Below, one piece after another: positions 9,856 to 20,810 of a DNA stretch of 64,000 nucleotides (its first letter is position 1; each line of letters starts with the position of its first letter). The stretch is from Morchella semilibera (Eukaryota > Ascomycota > Pezizomycetes > Pezizales > Morchellaceae). The notes beneath the pieces were generated by a model. The model was not told the origin of the DNA, made no database searches, and saw nothing but the letters and a program-made list of their open reading frames with translations. Location: the NCBI GenBank assembly GCA_009192285.1, contig WBVU01000011.1:1112668-1176667 (forward strand). The letters run 5' to 3'. Position numbers and translations under genes: made by a program.

Positions 9856-12787
9856 ATGACCACCAACTCAGCTACCGCCGACTGGGAGCAAGTGGAGGAC
9901 AAATACTACCGCAAGATCCTGCTATACTCGTCGCTCTTCCCAGCCGATTTTGACCTCTCAGACTACATTGTTGCCGGCGCGCCATATGGCGGTGCCCTCG
10001 GTGAGTTCCCACTCCCAATTATGTTTTTATTTAGAGGTAAAGGTGGTGGCTGATGCAGCAGATAGCACTGTACCGCGACGAGAACAAGCTCCAGACGTAC
10101 CGTGGGCCGGCGCAGGCAAAGGGAGGAATCGAGATCTACAGCTCTTCCGGAAGTCTAATCCGGCGCATACCAGTACGTTAGTCCCTAGCTATGAATTATA
10201 TAAATTATGTTGGAGGCTAATATGCTGCGGGGTGGGCAGTGGGATAAGGGCTCAATACGAGGACTAGGCTGGTCGGAGGATGAGAAGCTGCTTGTCATCA
10301 CACAGGATGGGACCGTCCGATGCTACTATGATCTACAGGGCGACTTTGCGGAGTTTACGCTGGGGAATGTATGTCTATCTAGTAGATCGTCTATAGTAGG
10401 AGGATGCTATGCTATGAGGACCGCGCACTGACGCTGACACTCCCCCGCCTGTAGGACGCCGAGACCATCGGCGTCGTCGAGTGCCGTTTCTGGTCTACCG
10501 GCTTTGTCGCCCTCCTCTCCAACAACCGCCTTATTTCCGTCTCGCGCTACGACGAGCCCCGCCCACGCCTACTTGCTGATCCCTCACCTCACATTCCCCC
10601 CAACTCCCGCATCCACTCCTGGGAGCTCGTCCCGCCCTCCTACACGCTCTCCCGGCACGTCGAAGTCTTTGTCTCCACAGGGTCGACCATCCTCATTGTC
10701 GACGCGACCGAGGTGCAAGACCAGCTCCTGCAGAATGGGCCCTTCGTGCACATCGCCGTGTCGCCCAACGGTAAGTACGTGGCACTATGCACTGGTGAGG
10801 GCAAGGTCTGGGTGATCAAGGCGGACTTCCAGGACAAGCTGAGCGAGTACGACACAGAGATGGGGGCAGCGCAGCTGCCACGTGCGATGGAGTGGTGCGG
10901 GAATGACTCTGTAGTGCTGGCGTGGGCGGATGAGGTGCACATGATTGGGCCGCAGGGGGCGGCGCTGCGGCACTACTACGACGGGTGGGTACATCTTGTG
11001 CCCGAGGTTGACGGCATAAAGCTGGTCTCTGCGGAGAAGTGCGAGTTCCTGCAGAAGGTCCCCGGTATTTCTTTCACCTCCTGATTTGAGCGCGGTGGAT
11101 GAAGGCTAACGGAGGTTTGTTGGTAGATGTCACGGAGGAAATTTTCAAGATTGGAGCGACGTCGCCGTCATCGATATTGCTTGATGCGGTGGACCAGATT
11201 GAGAGAAAGTCGCCGAAGGCAGATGACAATATTCAGCTAATCCGCTCGCAGCTGCCAGAGGCCGTTGACGCCTGTGTAAAGGCTGCCGGCCACGAGTTCT
11301 CGCACCATTGGCAGAAGCAGCTGTTGAAGGCCGCGAGCTTCGGGAAGAGCGTGCTGGAGCTGTACAGCTCAGACGAGTTCGTCGAAATGTGCGAAACTCT
11401 GCGGGTTCTCAACGCCGTGCGCTTCTACGACGTTGGGATGCCAATAACCTACGAACAGTACTCCCCCCTCCCCCTCCCCTCCCCGAAGTCCACTAATAAG
11501 TACTCCAGGTACCAACGCCTCACCCCCGACAAACTCATCACCCGCCTAACCTCACGCCGGCAGCACCTCCTCGCCCTCCGTGTCTCCGAATACCTCCGCC
11601 TCCCCACCGACAAAATTCACATCCACTGGGCCTGCCAAAAAGTGCGTCATTCGCACGACGACGAAGACGCCATCTGCCGCACTGTTGTTGCCAAATTAAC
11701 TGGCCTTCGCGGCATCTCCTTCGAGGAGATCGCCCGAACTGCCTACGACGAAGGCCGCAGCCGTCTAGCTACCCAACTCCTCAACCACGAGCCGCGCGCC
11801 GGCCGCCAAGTTCCTCTCCTCCTGTCCATGTCCGAGGACGAGATCGCGCTCGACAAAGCCATCGAAAGCGGCGATACAGACCTCGTCTTCTACGTGCTCC
11901 TCCTGCTTAAAGCCAAACACCCGCTCGCCGCTTTCTTCCGCCTCATCAACGACCGCCCCGTGGCGGCCTCGCTCATCGAGGCCTCCGCACGCACAGAGGA
12001 CCCAGAGCTGCTCAAAGACTTCTACTACGCCGACGACCGGCGAGCGGACGGCGCACTCGTAGTGTTCCGCGATGCTCTGTCGCAGAAGGAGCTAGTCGAG
12101 CGCATCGAGAAGACGAAGCTTGCTGCCAAACTCCTCTCCGACTCGAAAGATCACGGGCTTGAAGCACGCGCGCTGGAGGAGTCAGCACGACTTTTGCAGA
12201 TGCAGGAGGTGTTTGAGAAAGATCTCGCCGGGGAGCGGTTTGCGGGGGAGAGCGTCAATGAGACGGTGTTTAAGCTGATCCGGATGGGGTACAACAGCCG
12301 GGCAAACAAGGTCAAGAGCGAGTTAAAGATCCCCGAGAAGCGGTTCTGGTGGTTGAAGCTGCGAGCGCTTGTTGCGAAGCGGGATTGGGGTGAGATTGAG
12401 GAGTGGGGAAGGACGAAGAAGAGTCCAATTGGGTGGGAGGTTTGTGTTCCCCCCCCACCTTCCTTCCTACTTATTTATACTGCTGCTGCTGTTGCTGCCA
12501 TTAGTATTGGTTTTCTAATTTATGTTTCATCTTTCCAGCCCTTCTTCAACGAGTGCCTCTCCGCCGGCAACACCAAAGCAGCGTCCAACTTCATCCCGAA
12601 ATGCACAAACCTGCAACCAGCCGACAGGATGGACATGTGGGTACGTTGTGGGCTCGTCGTCAAGGCGGGCGAGGAGGCGTTCCGCGCAAAGGACGTAAAT
12701 GCGCTCGAGATGCTGCGCACGAAGGCGACGGGCGCGCATGCGCTTGAGATTGAGAGGCTGCTGAGGCAGCTTAGGCCCGGGAAGTAG
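9856..12787 (+). CDS. VPS16: HOPS/CORVET core subunit Vps16
   Basis: Class C Vps core protein of the HOPS and CORVET tethering complexes at vacuole and endosome, 833 aa. Exons: 9856-10000, 10066-10172, 10240-10368, 10455-11064, 11127-11457, 11509-12439, 12539-12787; all phases agree. The N-terminal beta-propeller shows YIVAGAPYGGALALYRDE and WDKGSIRGLGWSEDEKLLVI. The alpha-solenoid has AAGHEFSHHWQKQLLKAASFGKS, RFYDVGMPITYEQYQRLTP and KSPIGWEPFFNECLSAGN, all conserved in fungi. Intron 1 needed a GATAG acceptor (10065) to restore frame; nearer CAG acceptors break it. Vps16 binds Vps33 and scaffolds it for SNARE assembly. Its partner VPS11 lies 34 kb away. GC-rich codon use. Confidence 0.94.
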
Positions 12788-13456
12788 TGTGTGATGTGGG
12801 GTTGATGTAGATTGTGGTCGGTGGTTTGAACCTCCTTTCTTTGTTTCTTTCTTTTCTCTCTCTTCCTTCCTCTCTTTTTTATTTAGTTATTGTAGCGGGC
12901 TGGCTTGTATGAATCAATGAACGAATTGCAAAGTTGTGTTAGTAGTAGTAGTAGTTATGTGTAGGGCAGTGAATGAGTCGGGGCTTAAGTATGTAGCTGG
13001 GAGTCGGTTTCCTTTTTTTTTTTTTATGTTCTAATGTATTGGCTGATCTGATGAATGAACGTAATGGCACTTCTTAACTCACTTTGTTGTTTGGTGCTTC
13101 ATGTTTTATCACTCATGGGGTAGTTGTATCATTTCCACCCTGCCCAGCCCTGTCTAAGATATAAACCCGGCAGCGTACCCTACCGTCATTTCCTTGCCTT
13201 GCTATTTTACCAGCCTGACCACCAGATTTCGAGGAGAACAGGAATGGTAAGCAGTAGAAGGCCTATACCACCCACCTAGAAAGATCCCACAGACTATCAA
13301 TCCCCATCCTTCCTACTCCACACACACACAAAACACACAAAAAGAAAAAAAAAAAAATCATTACCCTCATTATTGACAAAAAAAAATAAAAAAAAAGGGG
13401 GGGGGGGCTATCTAACCACTAGTGAGTGACCCACAAGCACGCAACCCACCCTACCT
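12788..13456. other. Intergenic region between convergent VPS16 and LSM4
   Basis: 669 bp between two stop codons. It holds T/C-rich runs (12835-12895), a poly-T at 13012-13025, an ACACACA tract, and an A-run followed by a G-run at 13330-13408. Presumably opposed 3' UTRs; no coding signal. Confidence 0.5.
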
Positions 13457-14097
13457 CTATGCACCCCCTCTCCCCCTGCCGCCCCGCGGGCCACCACGGC
13501 TACCCCGGTGCCCACCACCCCTGTACCCTCCGCGCTGTCCCTGCCCGCCTCCGCCGCCGCGGGGGCCGCCGTGGTCGCGTGTGTTCTGCGTCTGCGTCTC
13601 TTTGACGAGGTCGATGATCTCGTCGGGGACGCGGAGGTATTTGATCTACGGGTAGTAGCACTTGTTAGTTGAGAGCGTCGTGGTGGAGGAGAGGAGAGGA
13701 GAAGGGAGGGGATGTAGTACGTTACTCCCGCGGACATAGCATTCAGCGAGACGGAAGAATTTGTCGCCCTCCTGTCGCGCACACGCACACCCTGATTAGC
13801 ACTCATTCATTCATTCATACAGCAGCCTTCCTGCGGCGAGCAGAGGGGAGGGAGGGGGGGGAGCAGAGCATACAGGACTAGTCTGGACCACCTCCTTGAG
13901 CGTAAGGTTCATCCACGTGTCGCAGTTGACGAGATGTCCGTTGAGTGTCTCTCCGTTCTTGAGCTCGACGAGCATTGGGTGGCCCTGCGCCGTGTTGAGG
14001 AGTGATAGTGGGAGCTGCCGCGCATTGCGTTAGTTAGTTGGTTAGCTAGCCAGTTCAGTAAGGTTATGTATAATATATTGTGAGGCATAAGTACCAT
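13457..14097 (-). CDS. LSM4: U6 snRNA-associated Sm-like protein LSm4
   Basis: Subunit of the Lsm1-7 ring (mRNA decapping, P-bodies) and Lsm2-8 ring (U6 snRNP), 127 aa. Exons: 14097-14095 (the ATG alone), 14014-13874, 13771-13721 and 13645-13457. The Sm fold is clear: [20 protein letters not shown] opens it, [14 protein letters not shown] is Sm1, and [20 protein letters not shown] is the end of the domain (Sm2). The tail after about residue 85 is a glycine/arginine RGG-type low-complexity region, as in animal LSm4, rather than the Gln/Asn tail of budding yeast. The first intron begins directly after the start codon. Identity is secure. Confidence 0.95.
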
Positions 14098-14679
14098 GGC
14101 TACAGAATTGCTGTAAGTATGTAGGTATGGCTGGAGGAGGATTTGGATGGTGAGAGAAAGGTGGGGGTTGTATGTAAGTTGTAACTTGTGAGGTACATGC
14201 GTTGGTGGGTTGGTGGAGTGGCTTGGCGGTAGGGTTGGTGGCCTGGACTGGACTGGACTGACTACGGTACAGTAAGGCAAGTTTTTTCTTTTTTTTTTTT
14301 GCTATCCGTCCTTTTACTTTTTTTTTGTTTTTTCATTCCATGATTTGTGGCGGTAAAGTGTATTCGGTGGACTGTCTATTTTTCGGGAGTTTTGCCTCGA
14401 TATCCAGCGTTGTAGAGCAAAAAATAAAAACGGGACTTCCGATGCTTGACACATGTACCCTACATGCCCAACCGATCATTACCACCCCGCCAATGCACAC
14501 AAAAAAACACACCCCACCAACGACAAAAAAACCACACCCCACCAACGACAAAAAAGAAAAAGAAAAATCACTGCGCCTAATTGCGCGCTGTATTTACATT
14601 ATTTCCCCAGTTCTTTTTTTGAGATCTAACAGGAATATTTTACAAAGGTCCCGAGTGAGTAGATACAAAGACTTCTAAA
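14098..14679. other. LSM4 upstream region
   Basis: 582 bp upstream of LSM4 and downstream of the next minus-strand gene. It contains GTTGGTGG-type and (GGACT)n short repeats near 14200-14260, poly-T at 14283-14340 and two near-exact tandem copies of a 22-bp unit (CACCCCACCAACGACAAAAA) at about 14508-14555. No gene seen. Confidence 0.5.
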
Positions 14680-15901
14680 CTACAACTTCTCACCGCTCTC
14701 TTCGACCGCCGCCGCCGCCGCCGCTTCCGCCTCCTTCCTCTTCTCCTTACCCTTCTGCTCCGGAAAAACAACCCCCCTATTCCTTTCTAGATACGCCCCT
14801 ACTTTTGTCACAAGTACCGCCAGCCTCTCACTCTCCGACTTCAGCCACGGTGACAGCTCTGATTCCGCCAGCACATTCTTCGCCTGCAGCAACGCTTCCA
14901 GAACCACATTGTATCCCTTAACCAGCTGCAGGGCCATATAATACGAGTTTTTGACCTGTGTCATTGTCTCGCGCTCCCCATACTCCACCATCCTCGGCTC
15001 AAAGTCCACCTGCGCCCATGCAGCCTTCAGTTTCAGCGCCATCTCCTTCGTCTCATCCTTCAACCAAGGCTCAGTATTGAACTGCAGCGCCGCATCGGAG
15101 CGCATCCACAGCACCCCTCCCAGGACAATCGGATCATCGCAGTACCTCGTCGTCGACTCCGGCTCCAGCGTCAGCTCCCTCATCCCAATAATATCCAGCA
15201 GCGCGCTCGCATCCCTGAGGCCCTGCATGATGCCCGCAATCTCCGACTTCATGTGGCGCTCACGCAGCGCCATCACAAAGTCACGGGCGAGGCGGCGCTG
15301 GAAGCGGAAGCCCGTCTTTGACGCGGACCGCGCAATGTCCATGATCACCTCGACGCGGCCCACACGGACAAGGTGGCGTACCATCTGGTGGAGGACCGTG
15401 CTGCTCAGAATGCCGTTGGCCTGGCAGTAGCCGCGGATGAGCTCTGGAAGGATGGCGTAGTCGGTCTTTTCGGTCATGAGCCCGAGGGCCTTCTTGAATT
15501 GCTTTGTAGGTGCGCCACGTACAGCAGGCACTGGGGTGAGGGTGTAAGGCTCGCCGTCGAGCTCAATGGTGATGGGGTCGGATATGAGGCGGGCATGGTT
15601 TTCGGGGTGGGAGGCAATGCGGTAATAGTTCTTGGGAAGGTGGATTGGGATGAAGTAGTTCTTGCAGAGGTCGCGGAGGAGTGTGTCGAGCTTTTCATTG
15701 GATGTGGGGGGGAACTTAGGGATGGGTCCTAGAGAAAGTCAGTTTTGATACCTGTGACCCCAGGAAGTACATACGGGTATCTCTCTGGACAATTTGTGAA
15801 GTTGTGAATGCCCGGAGAGGGCTACGGAATGGAATTGATAGCAGCTGTGGGCTACTTCTGGACCCGAAAGTCCGGCGGAGAAGGCTCTGCACGGCAGCCA
15901 T
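14680..15901 (-). CDS. Predicted mitochondrial protein of unknown function
   Basis: 391 aa in two exons (15901-15775 and 15728-14680; 46-nt intron). The N-terminus (MAAVQSLLRRTFGSRSSPQL then RAFTTSQIVQRDT) looks like a mitochondrial presequence: rich in Arg/Ser, no acids. The mature region is mostly helical with a conserved-looking block around KNYFIPIHLPKNYYRIASHP and ELDGEPYTLTPVPA, then amphipathic helices (e.g. RHLVRVGRVEVIMDIARSAS). The tail is Lys/Glu/Ala-rich. I do not recognise the family; a PPR-like or mitoribosome-associated helical-repeat protein would fit. It is divergent from the mitoribosomal gene bL19m (308 bp between starts), which supports a mitochondrial role by association only. 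Confidence 0.72.
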
Positions 15902-16209
15902 TGTGTCCTGCTATTCTCTAGGGAGGAAGCCGGAAGAGTTGTTGGAGTAGAATGGACCGTTGGTAATAGAAACGGCTGCGGGCTTCTCGTCGTGCGTAAA
16001 TTAAATTCTGGCGGGGTGCATGGGCGTATCGCAGTTTTTAGTGATGTTCGCGGTCTTGGCACCCCGCCAAACGTTTTCCCCTTGCGCTAAGACAACAACG
16101 ACGAAGAAGACGACATTCCGAGCAGTGAATCTGTTTTGCCCGTCCAGGAGCGCGGAGCTTTTGAAAAAAAAAAAACACAAATTATCCTCCGCCAAAGTCA
16201 TCTGCAGCC
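15902..16209. promoter_or_regulatory. Divergent promoter region, mitochondrial protein / bL19m
   Basis: 308 bp between start codons of two divergent genes whose products both appear mitochondrial. The right half includes a poly-A tract (16164-16176) just before bL19m. Co-regulation is inferred from geometry. Confidence 0.45.
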
Positions 16210-16874
16210 ATGATGTTTGGCCCATCACCACTGCGCTCAATGGCTTCATGTTTGTCGTCACTCTCCCAGTCCCTCAAGGTCCCCGTACCGCGCAAGCCCT
16301 CCCTTCTCCCCACAACCTTCGCCCGGAACTTCATAGTCCGTAAGTCGCCATACCCCTCCCTCTCACCTTCAGCACCCCGCCTATTAACCTCGCCCCCCTT
16401 CCAGCCCCCAAGCGCGAAAAGCGCCGCATCAAAATCCACCCCCCAATCAAAGGACCACCCAAGAACCCTCTTCTCGCGCTGACCACCGCCGCCCTACAAA
16501 CCCTCGACCCCACTGGGTCTCGCCAGAAGCTCTTCTCGCGCCACAACAAAGACAGCATCCGTCCCGGCGACATTGTGCAGGTGCGGCGACGCAATGGTGA
16601 CCCCTTCTCGGGCGTGCTGCTCAACATCCGTCGCCGCGGCATTGACAGCTCGTTTCTACTCCGCGACCACTTGACCCGCGTGGGTGTCGAGATGTGGTTC
16701 AAGTTGTATAGCCCGGCCATTGAGGAGATTGATTTGGTGCAGAGGAAGGCGAAGAGAGCCAGAAGGGCTAAGCTGTACTACATGAGGCAGCCGAAACATG
16801 ACTTTGGCTCCGTGGCAAATGTGGTCAGGGAGTACACAAGGCGTGTTAGGCCAATGCAGAAGAATAGGAGATAG
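16210..16874 (+). CDS. IMG1: Mitochondrial large-subunit ribosomal protein bL19m (Img1-type)
   Basis: Mitoribosomal protein L19 family, 199 aa, exons 16210-16339 and 16405-16874. The first about 45 residues (Ser/Leu/Arg/Pro-rich, ending FARNFIV) form the presequence. The bL19 domain begins near IRPGDIVQVRRRNGDPFSG and runs through NIRRRGIDSSFLLRDH and GVEMWFKLYSPAIEEIDLVQ. A basic tail (RKAKRARRAKLYYMR) follows, typical of L19. Two in-frame ATGs occur at the start; the first is used. Symbol by homology to yeast IMG1. Confidence 0.9.
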
Positions 16875-17245
16875 GTGGTGGGTTAGTGAGTGTATATAGC
16901 CGTATACTTGAAGAAAGGGAATCCCGGTTTGGACTTTGGCTGTATGGTGGGCGCTAATTTGATGGTGATTCCTCTCATGAGTAACTGAGCTTTAGCAGTA
17001 TACGGATACAATCTATTATGTACTAGATTGCATCCGTTTTAAAAGTTTCTATAATATGATTAGTCGGGCACATGAGAATACCGAAACTCTACCCAAAGGG
17101 TATAAATAAGGGGACATAGAGGAAGAATGCATAGAGGCCCCCGGGGGGGAGGGGAGCGTAGCCCCCAGTAACAGCTATACTAGAAGCCCAGGAGAACTTG
17201 ATATCCATACTCCAAAGTAGAGAAGCACCTACGTACCGTAGAGAG

Positions 17246-17761
17246 ACACAACTTGCGGTCACGAGGTGGTAACCCCTAGCTCATCATCCGCCGAACCATA
17301 CAGAGCACCCAAGGCTAAAAAAATAATTAAATGATAAAAAAGCCGGCAACAAAAGACTTACGTGATGAGTATCATCCCTCAAGAGCGTCGCTACCATATT
17401 GGGCATTCTCATCACCGCTCCCACCAGGGTTTGAACCTGTATGTGGTCATATGACGAAGCCCAGTGTATTACCACTAGGCCACGCCACGATGCTTTTGTT
17501 TGTTACGTTGTAATTTATGAGTGGAAAGATCCTTTCCTTGGCAACACATCAAAACCTGCGAACTGAATTGCATCACAGGGCAATGAAAGGTCAAACTGGC
17601 GGTAATTGGGGGGGAGGGAGGCCGAAGGCCGCCGTATGAAATGTCTAGCTGCCAGAAATGGGAATTGGGAACTAGAGTACATGTATATGTACCTACCATA
17701 TAAGAGAGAGCTAGATGATTAAAACTTACACAACTCGCAATCGCGAGGTGGTAACCCCTAG
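17246..17761 (-). repeat. tRNA-like element between 34-bp direct repeats (possible SINE relic)
   Basis: Two 34-bp direct copies ending CGAGGTGGTAACCCCTAG lie at 17246-17279 and 17728-17761 and differ at about four positions. Between them the minus strand carries a perfect RNA polymerase III A box (TGGCCTAGTGG, 17482-17472) and B box (GGTTCAAACCC, 17437-17427) at tRNA-like spacing. The acceptor and anticodon stems do not fold as a functional tRNA: the seven bases before the A box do not pair with those after the T arm. It is best read as a tRNA-derived SINE or pseudo-tRNA. Confidence 0.45.
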
Positions 17762-19989
17762 TATCTTGTACTATATTGATATCTGGATTAACGTGAGTAA
17801 GGAGCTGATTAGTAATGCACCGGTTTCTCTCCTGCCAAAGTGCCAAAGCCTTCGAGCTGTTGCATCAATCATGCACTGGTTCCTCGAGCTACTAAATAAC
17901 GAGTGAGAACGTATGATTCCCACCGCCAACAGCCAGACCTAAAACCATAACGCAATTTTATTAGCCCAACACGCCCACGGAGACAAAAACGTAAAGACAT
18001 TATCCGCTAGCGGTTAGTATGAAAGAGTTCCGTGTCATAAATCAATCTCATAATATAACCTAGCACCACTGTTTTTGTGGGGAACCGACTAACTACGTAT
18101 ATGTAGACATACTCCATCATCGGTAACTGCAAACCATCCCTTCATTGAACCGCTTCTAGCATAAGACATGGTAATGCTATGCAATCCCCGCGAGTAAGCC
18201 GTGGGATTGAGAGGTGAGACATGCCAGCATCAAGAGTGTGAGGGGCAGCTGCAGGTCAGTGCGATACCGAACCCCAGTACATGTAGTTAAGGAGTGTCAG
18301 TATTTGTAGGTTTCTGTATGGTGGTGCTGATAGCAAGCTTAATTAATTGGCAGGGTGGTAACGCCTACATACTCAGCCAGAATACCCCTGCCCTCCCCGT
18401 AATATTAGGCACAAGGCTGAATCTATCGGGGACCTTATCTTCAAGACCTCCGAGTGATGATAAATGATGCGAGCCATTCCAAAATTAGAATAGGCTTCAC
18501 TTGGCTACCCACCTATTAAGAACACTGGAACTTGTTATATAGGCCTCGTTCATGTACAGCGGTGTCTAGGAAGTTTCTGGAGCCCCTCATAGCAACGCAC
18601 TCGATTTTGATTCCACCAACAACCACAAACCCATATTGGCAAGACCTCCGGTATATGTAAAATGGACTCTGTTCTATACATTTATTTTTCTGGTATCTCT
18701 ATGTTAATGCAGTAGATCGTTTGCTGTTGACTGGAATTAATTGTCATGGTACTTCATGATCAAACAGCCACAAAGCTTAGGAAAACAGATCAAGGATAAA
18801 CCTTCAAAATAGAGGTTTTCTAGAATTCTTTTTTTTTAGATATCTGTGATCCTTAGCAGTGTTTCCACTTACTAAAGGTTTACTCTTTACATAGTAGGGT
18901 GGGGGGGGGGGTGGCTCCGAAAACCTCGCTGTAATATAGAATTGATGTCTAGGGCTACAACTCTATCATTGATATACCCAACAATCTTACGTACCAAAAG
19001 GGGATGTAACGGATAGCATAGTAATATGGTATCGTGAAAAACTTCCGAATTAAATCGGAATTTCAGCCATTATACCGTAGTGTTATGATATTCTAGCAGA
19101 AAAGGTACTGGATACATCCGCTTTTTTAGTAGTGTAGTTTAATGTGCGAGTAAGCTGTCGAGGTTCACAATCTGCTTGAACAGTTTGGGGAAAGGCCCTA
19201 GGCCTGAAACTCAAGATCGATCGCTGATTAATCATTGCACTAACCCCACATAGGCAACTTCATACAATTCCTCCCACGACCCCCTCCACCTTCGATATCC
19301 GGGGCATTGACACGCTTTAAGAATGGATTTAGCCCTGTATCTCACTCCCAATGGTTTCAAGACTATGGTAGAACGAGACAATATAAGGCATAGTAAAAAG
19401 CTACCCTATTTTGTCTCGTGCTCATCAGTACCTCCTCGTAAAGACTCGCTGTCAACATATAGTCGTTTATATGTCCTTCACAGCGCTTCCCCCCATGGAG
19501 ACTCCGTCACTGAGCCTAGCCTGCACCATTATCTGGCGATACACCCACCCCATTCCATAAAGAGGGCAAACCTGACATCATGCCAAGAACGAGTGATGTT
19601 GTATGAACGGGCCTACTTGGCTTTGATTGACTAATGTATGCAACCCGAAGTTTATGACCGGCCTGGCCTGTAGACAGCGCACCACCATCCATATCAGCCT
19701 GTGTTTCAACCAAAATACTTTGGAAAGTGGTGTAAATACCCCGCGACCGCCCGTCAACTGATCCCCGTGAGCTAGAGTACAATATATCCTGTTTGGTGCC
19801 AATCGTTGAAATTCCCCTCTGACACTATATATATCTTACATACTATACTTCGTAGATTAAAATAGGTACATACATGTAGGTCAGCACGGAGAACTGTGTG
19901 GTCGATTATTACATGTACTTACTATCAAAGACTAAAGGGGATTGTATTACCTAATGTATATATATGTATCGTACTAGGGTGTTGCAGAA

Positions 19990-20058
19990 AGTGATCAGGA
20001 TCTGATAAGACAAACACACGCATCCGTTACAACATTCACTTATCAGATTCTGATCACT
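19990..20058. repeat. 20-bp inverted repeat (hairpin)
   Basis: The arm at 19990-20009 (AGTGATCAGGATCTGATAAG) and its reverse complement at 20039-20058 differ at one base, with a 29-nt loop. It sits 15 bp left of a longer perfect inverted repeat. Confidence 0.85.
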
Positions 20059-20073
20059 TACCTACACACCCGA

Positions 20074-20163
20074 GTACTACGGGTGTAGGGGTAAGTCTGG
20101 CGACACTGGCCGTAGTTGTAACAGTTCTTACTGTCGCCAGACTTACCCCTACACCCGTAGTAC
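20074..20163. repeat. 32-bp perfect inverted repeat (hairpin)
   Basis: Arms 20074-20105 and 20132-20163 are exact reverse complements, separated by a 26-nt loop. The right arm runs into a TACATGTA copy at 20161. A perfect stem of this length in noncoding DNA suggests a recent palindrome or MITE-like insertion. Confidence 0.92.
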
Positions 20164-20416
20164 ATGTAGTCTATCTCCCGGGTGCCTAAGACACCTGCGA
20201 AACCCCTCTCATGCATTAGTGTGGCCTATGTAGGAAATGATGAACCAAAGTAAGGCAGCAACCTACGAAGCTTATGGACTCCTTAAGTATTCTAAAGACT
20301 GATAATACAGCAAACTGCTTACAATTACCAATTACCCGGACGCTTTTGACAGCAAATACTCAAGATCACATGACCTTTATGCATGAGAGATAGACATCCA
20401 GGAGATACTATCACCC

Positions 20417-20810
20417 GGAGGATTAAGATAGGTGGAGAATCTCTCTCATGCATAAGTATCATGTGATCTCGATTTTGGGTGAGGGTAATAGTCCGCCGCG
20501 TTTATTAGCCCTTGGAATACTATCCCATGGTAGGATAAAATGGTCAAATTCGCGACTTACCCAAAATATTATATCATACCCGTTCGGGGGGATAATTGAC
20601 AACATAATCAGCTTCTCAGCTCTTGATAATAGGAAAGTTGCCAGTTTCAGCAGAAGCACGGACCAGGTCGCGAATTTGACCATTTTATCCTCCTAAGGGA
20701 TAGAATACGCACATTGCTGTTCTACTTTAGTTAATCACTTCCTGGATAGGGCACGCTAATGCATGAGAGATTCTCCAAGTGTCTTAATTCTCCAAGTGTC
20801 TTAATCCTCC
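20417..20810. mobile_element. Foldback / MITE-like element with nested inverted repeats
   Basis: Imperfect terminal inverted repeats of about 35 bp: the left begins GGAGGATTAAGA and contains GGAGAATCTCTCTCATGCAT; the right is its complement and ends CTTAATCCTCC. Inside is a perfect 25-bp inverted repeat, 20532-20556 with 20667-20691, whose similarity extends outward through CTATCCC. The right end carries a tandem duplication of a 17-bp unit (TTCTCCAAGTGTCTTAA, 20771-20804). An extra inverted copy of the CATGCATAAG..GTGATC segment lies just outside on the left (20363-20392). There is no transposase, so it is nonautonomous if mobile. I could not identify a target-site duplication. Confidence 0.7.

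Noticed and set aside
10001-10065. Apparent frameshift after exon 1 of VPS16
   Set aside because: The obvious CAG acceptors break frame, but GATAG at 10065 gives GGALALYRDE in phase.
17420-17489. Functional tRNA gene on the minus strand
   Set aside because: A and B boxes are good, but the acceptor arms do not pair and no 7-nt anticodon loop with a 5-bp stem can be drawn; kept only as a tRNA-like repeat.
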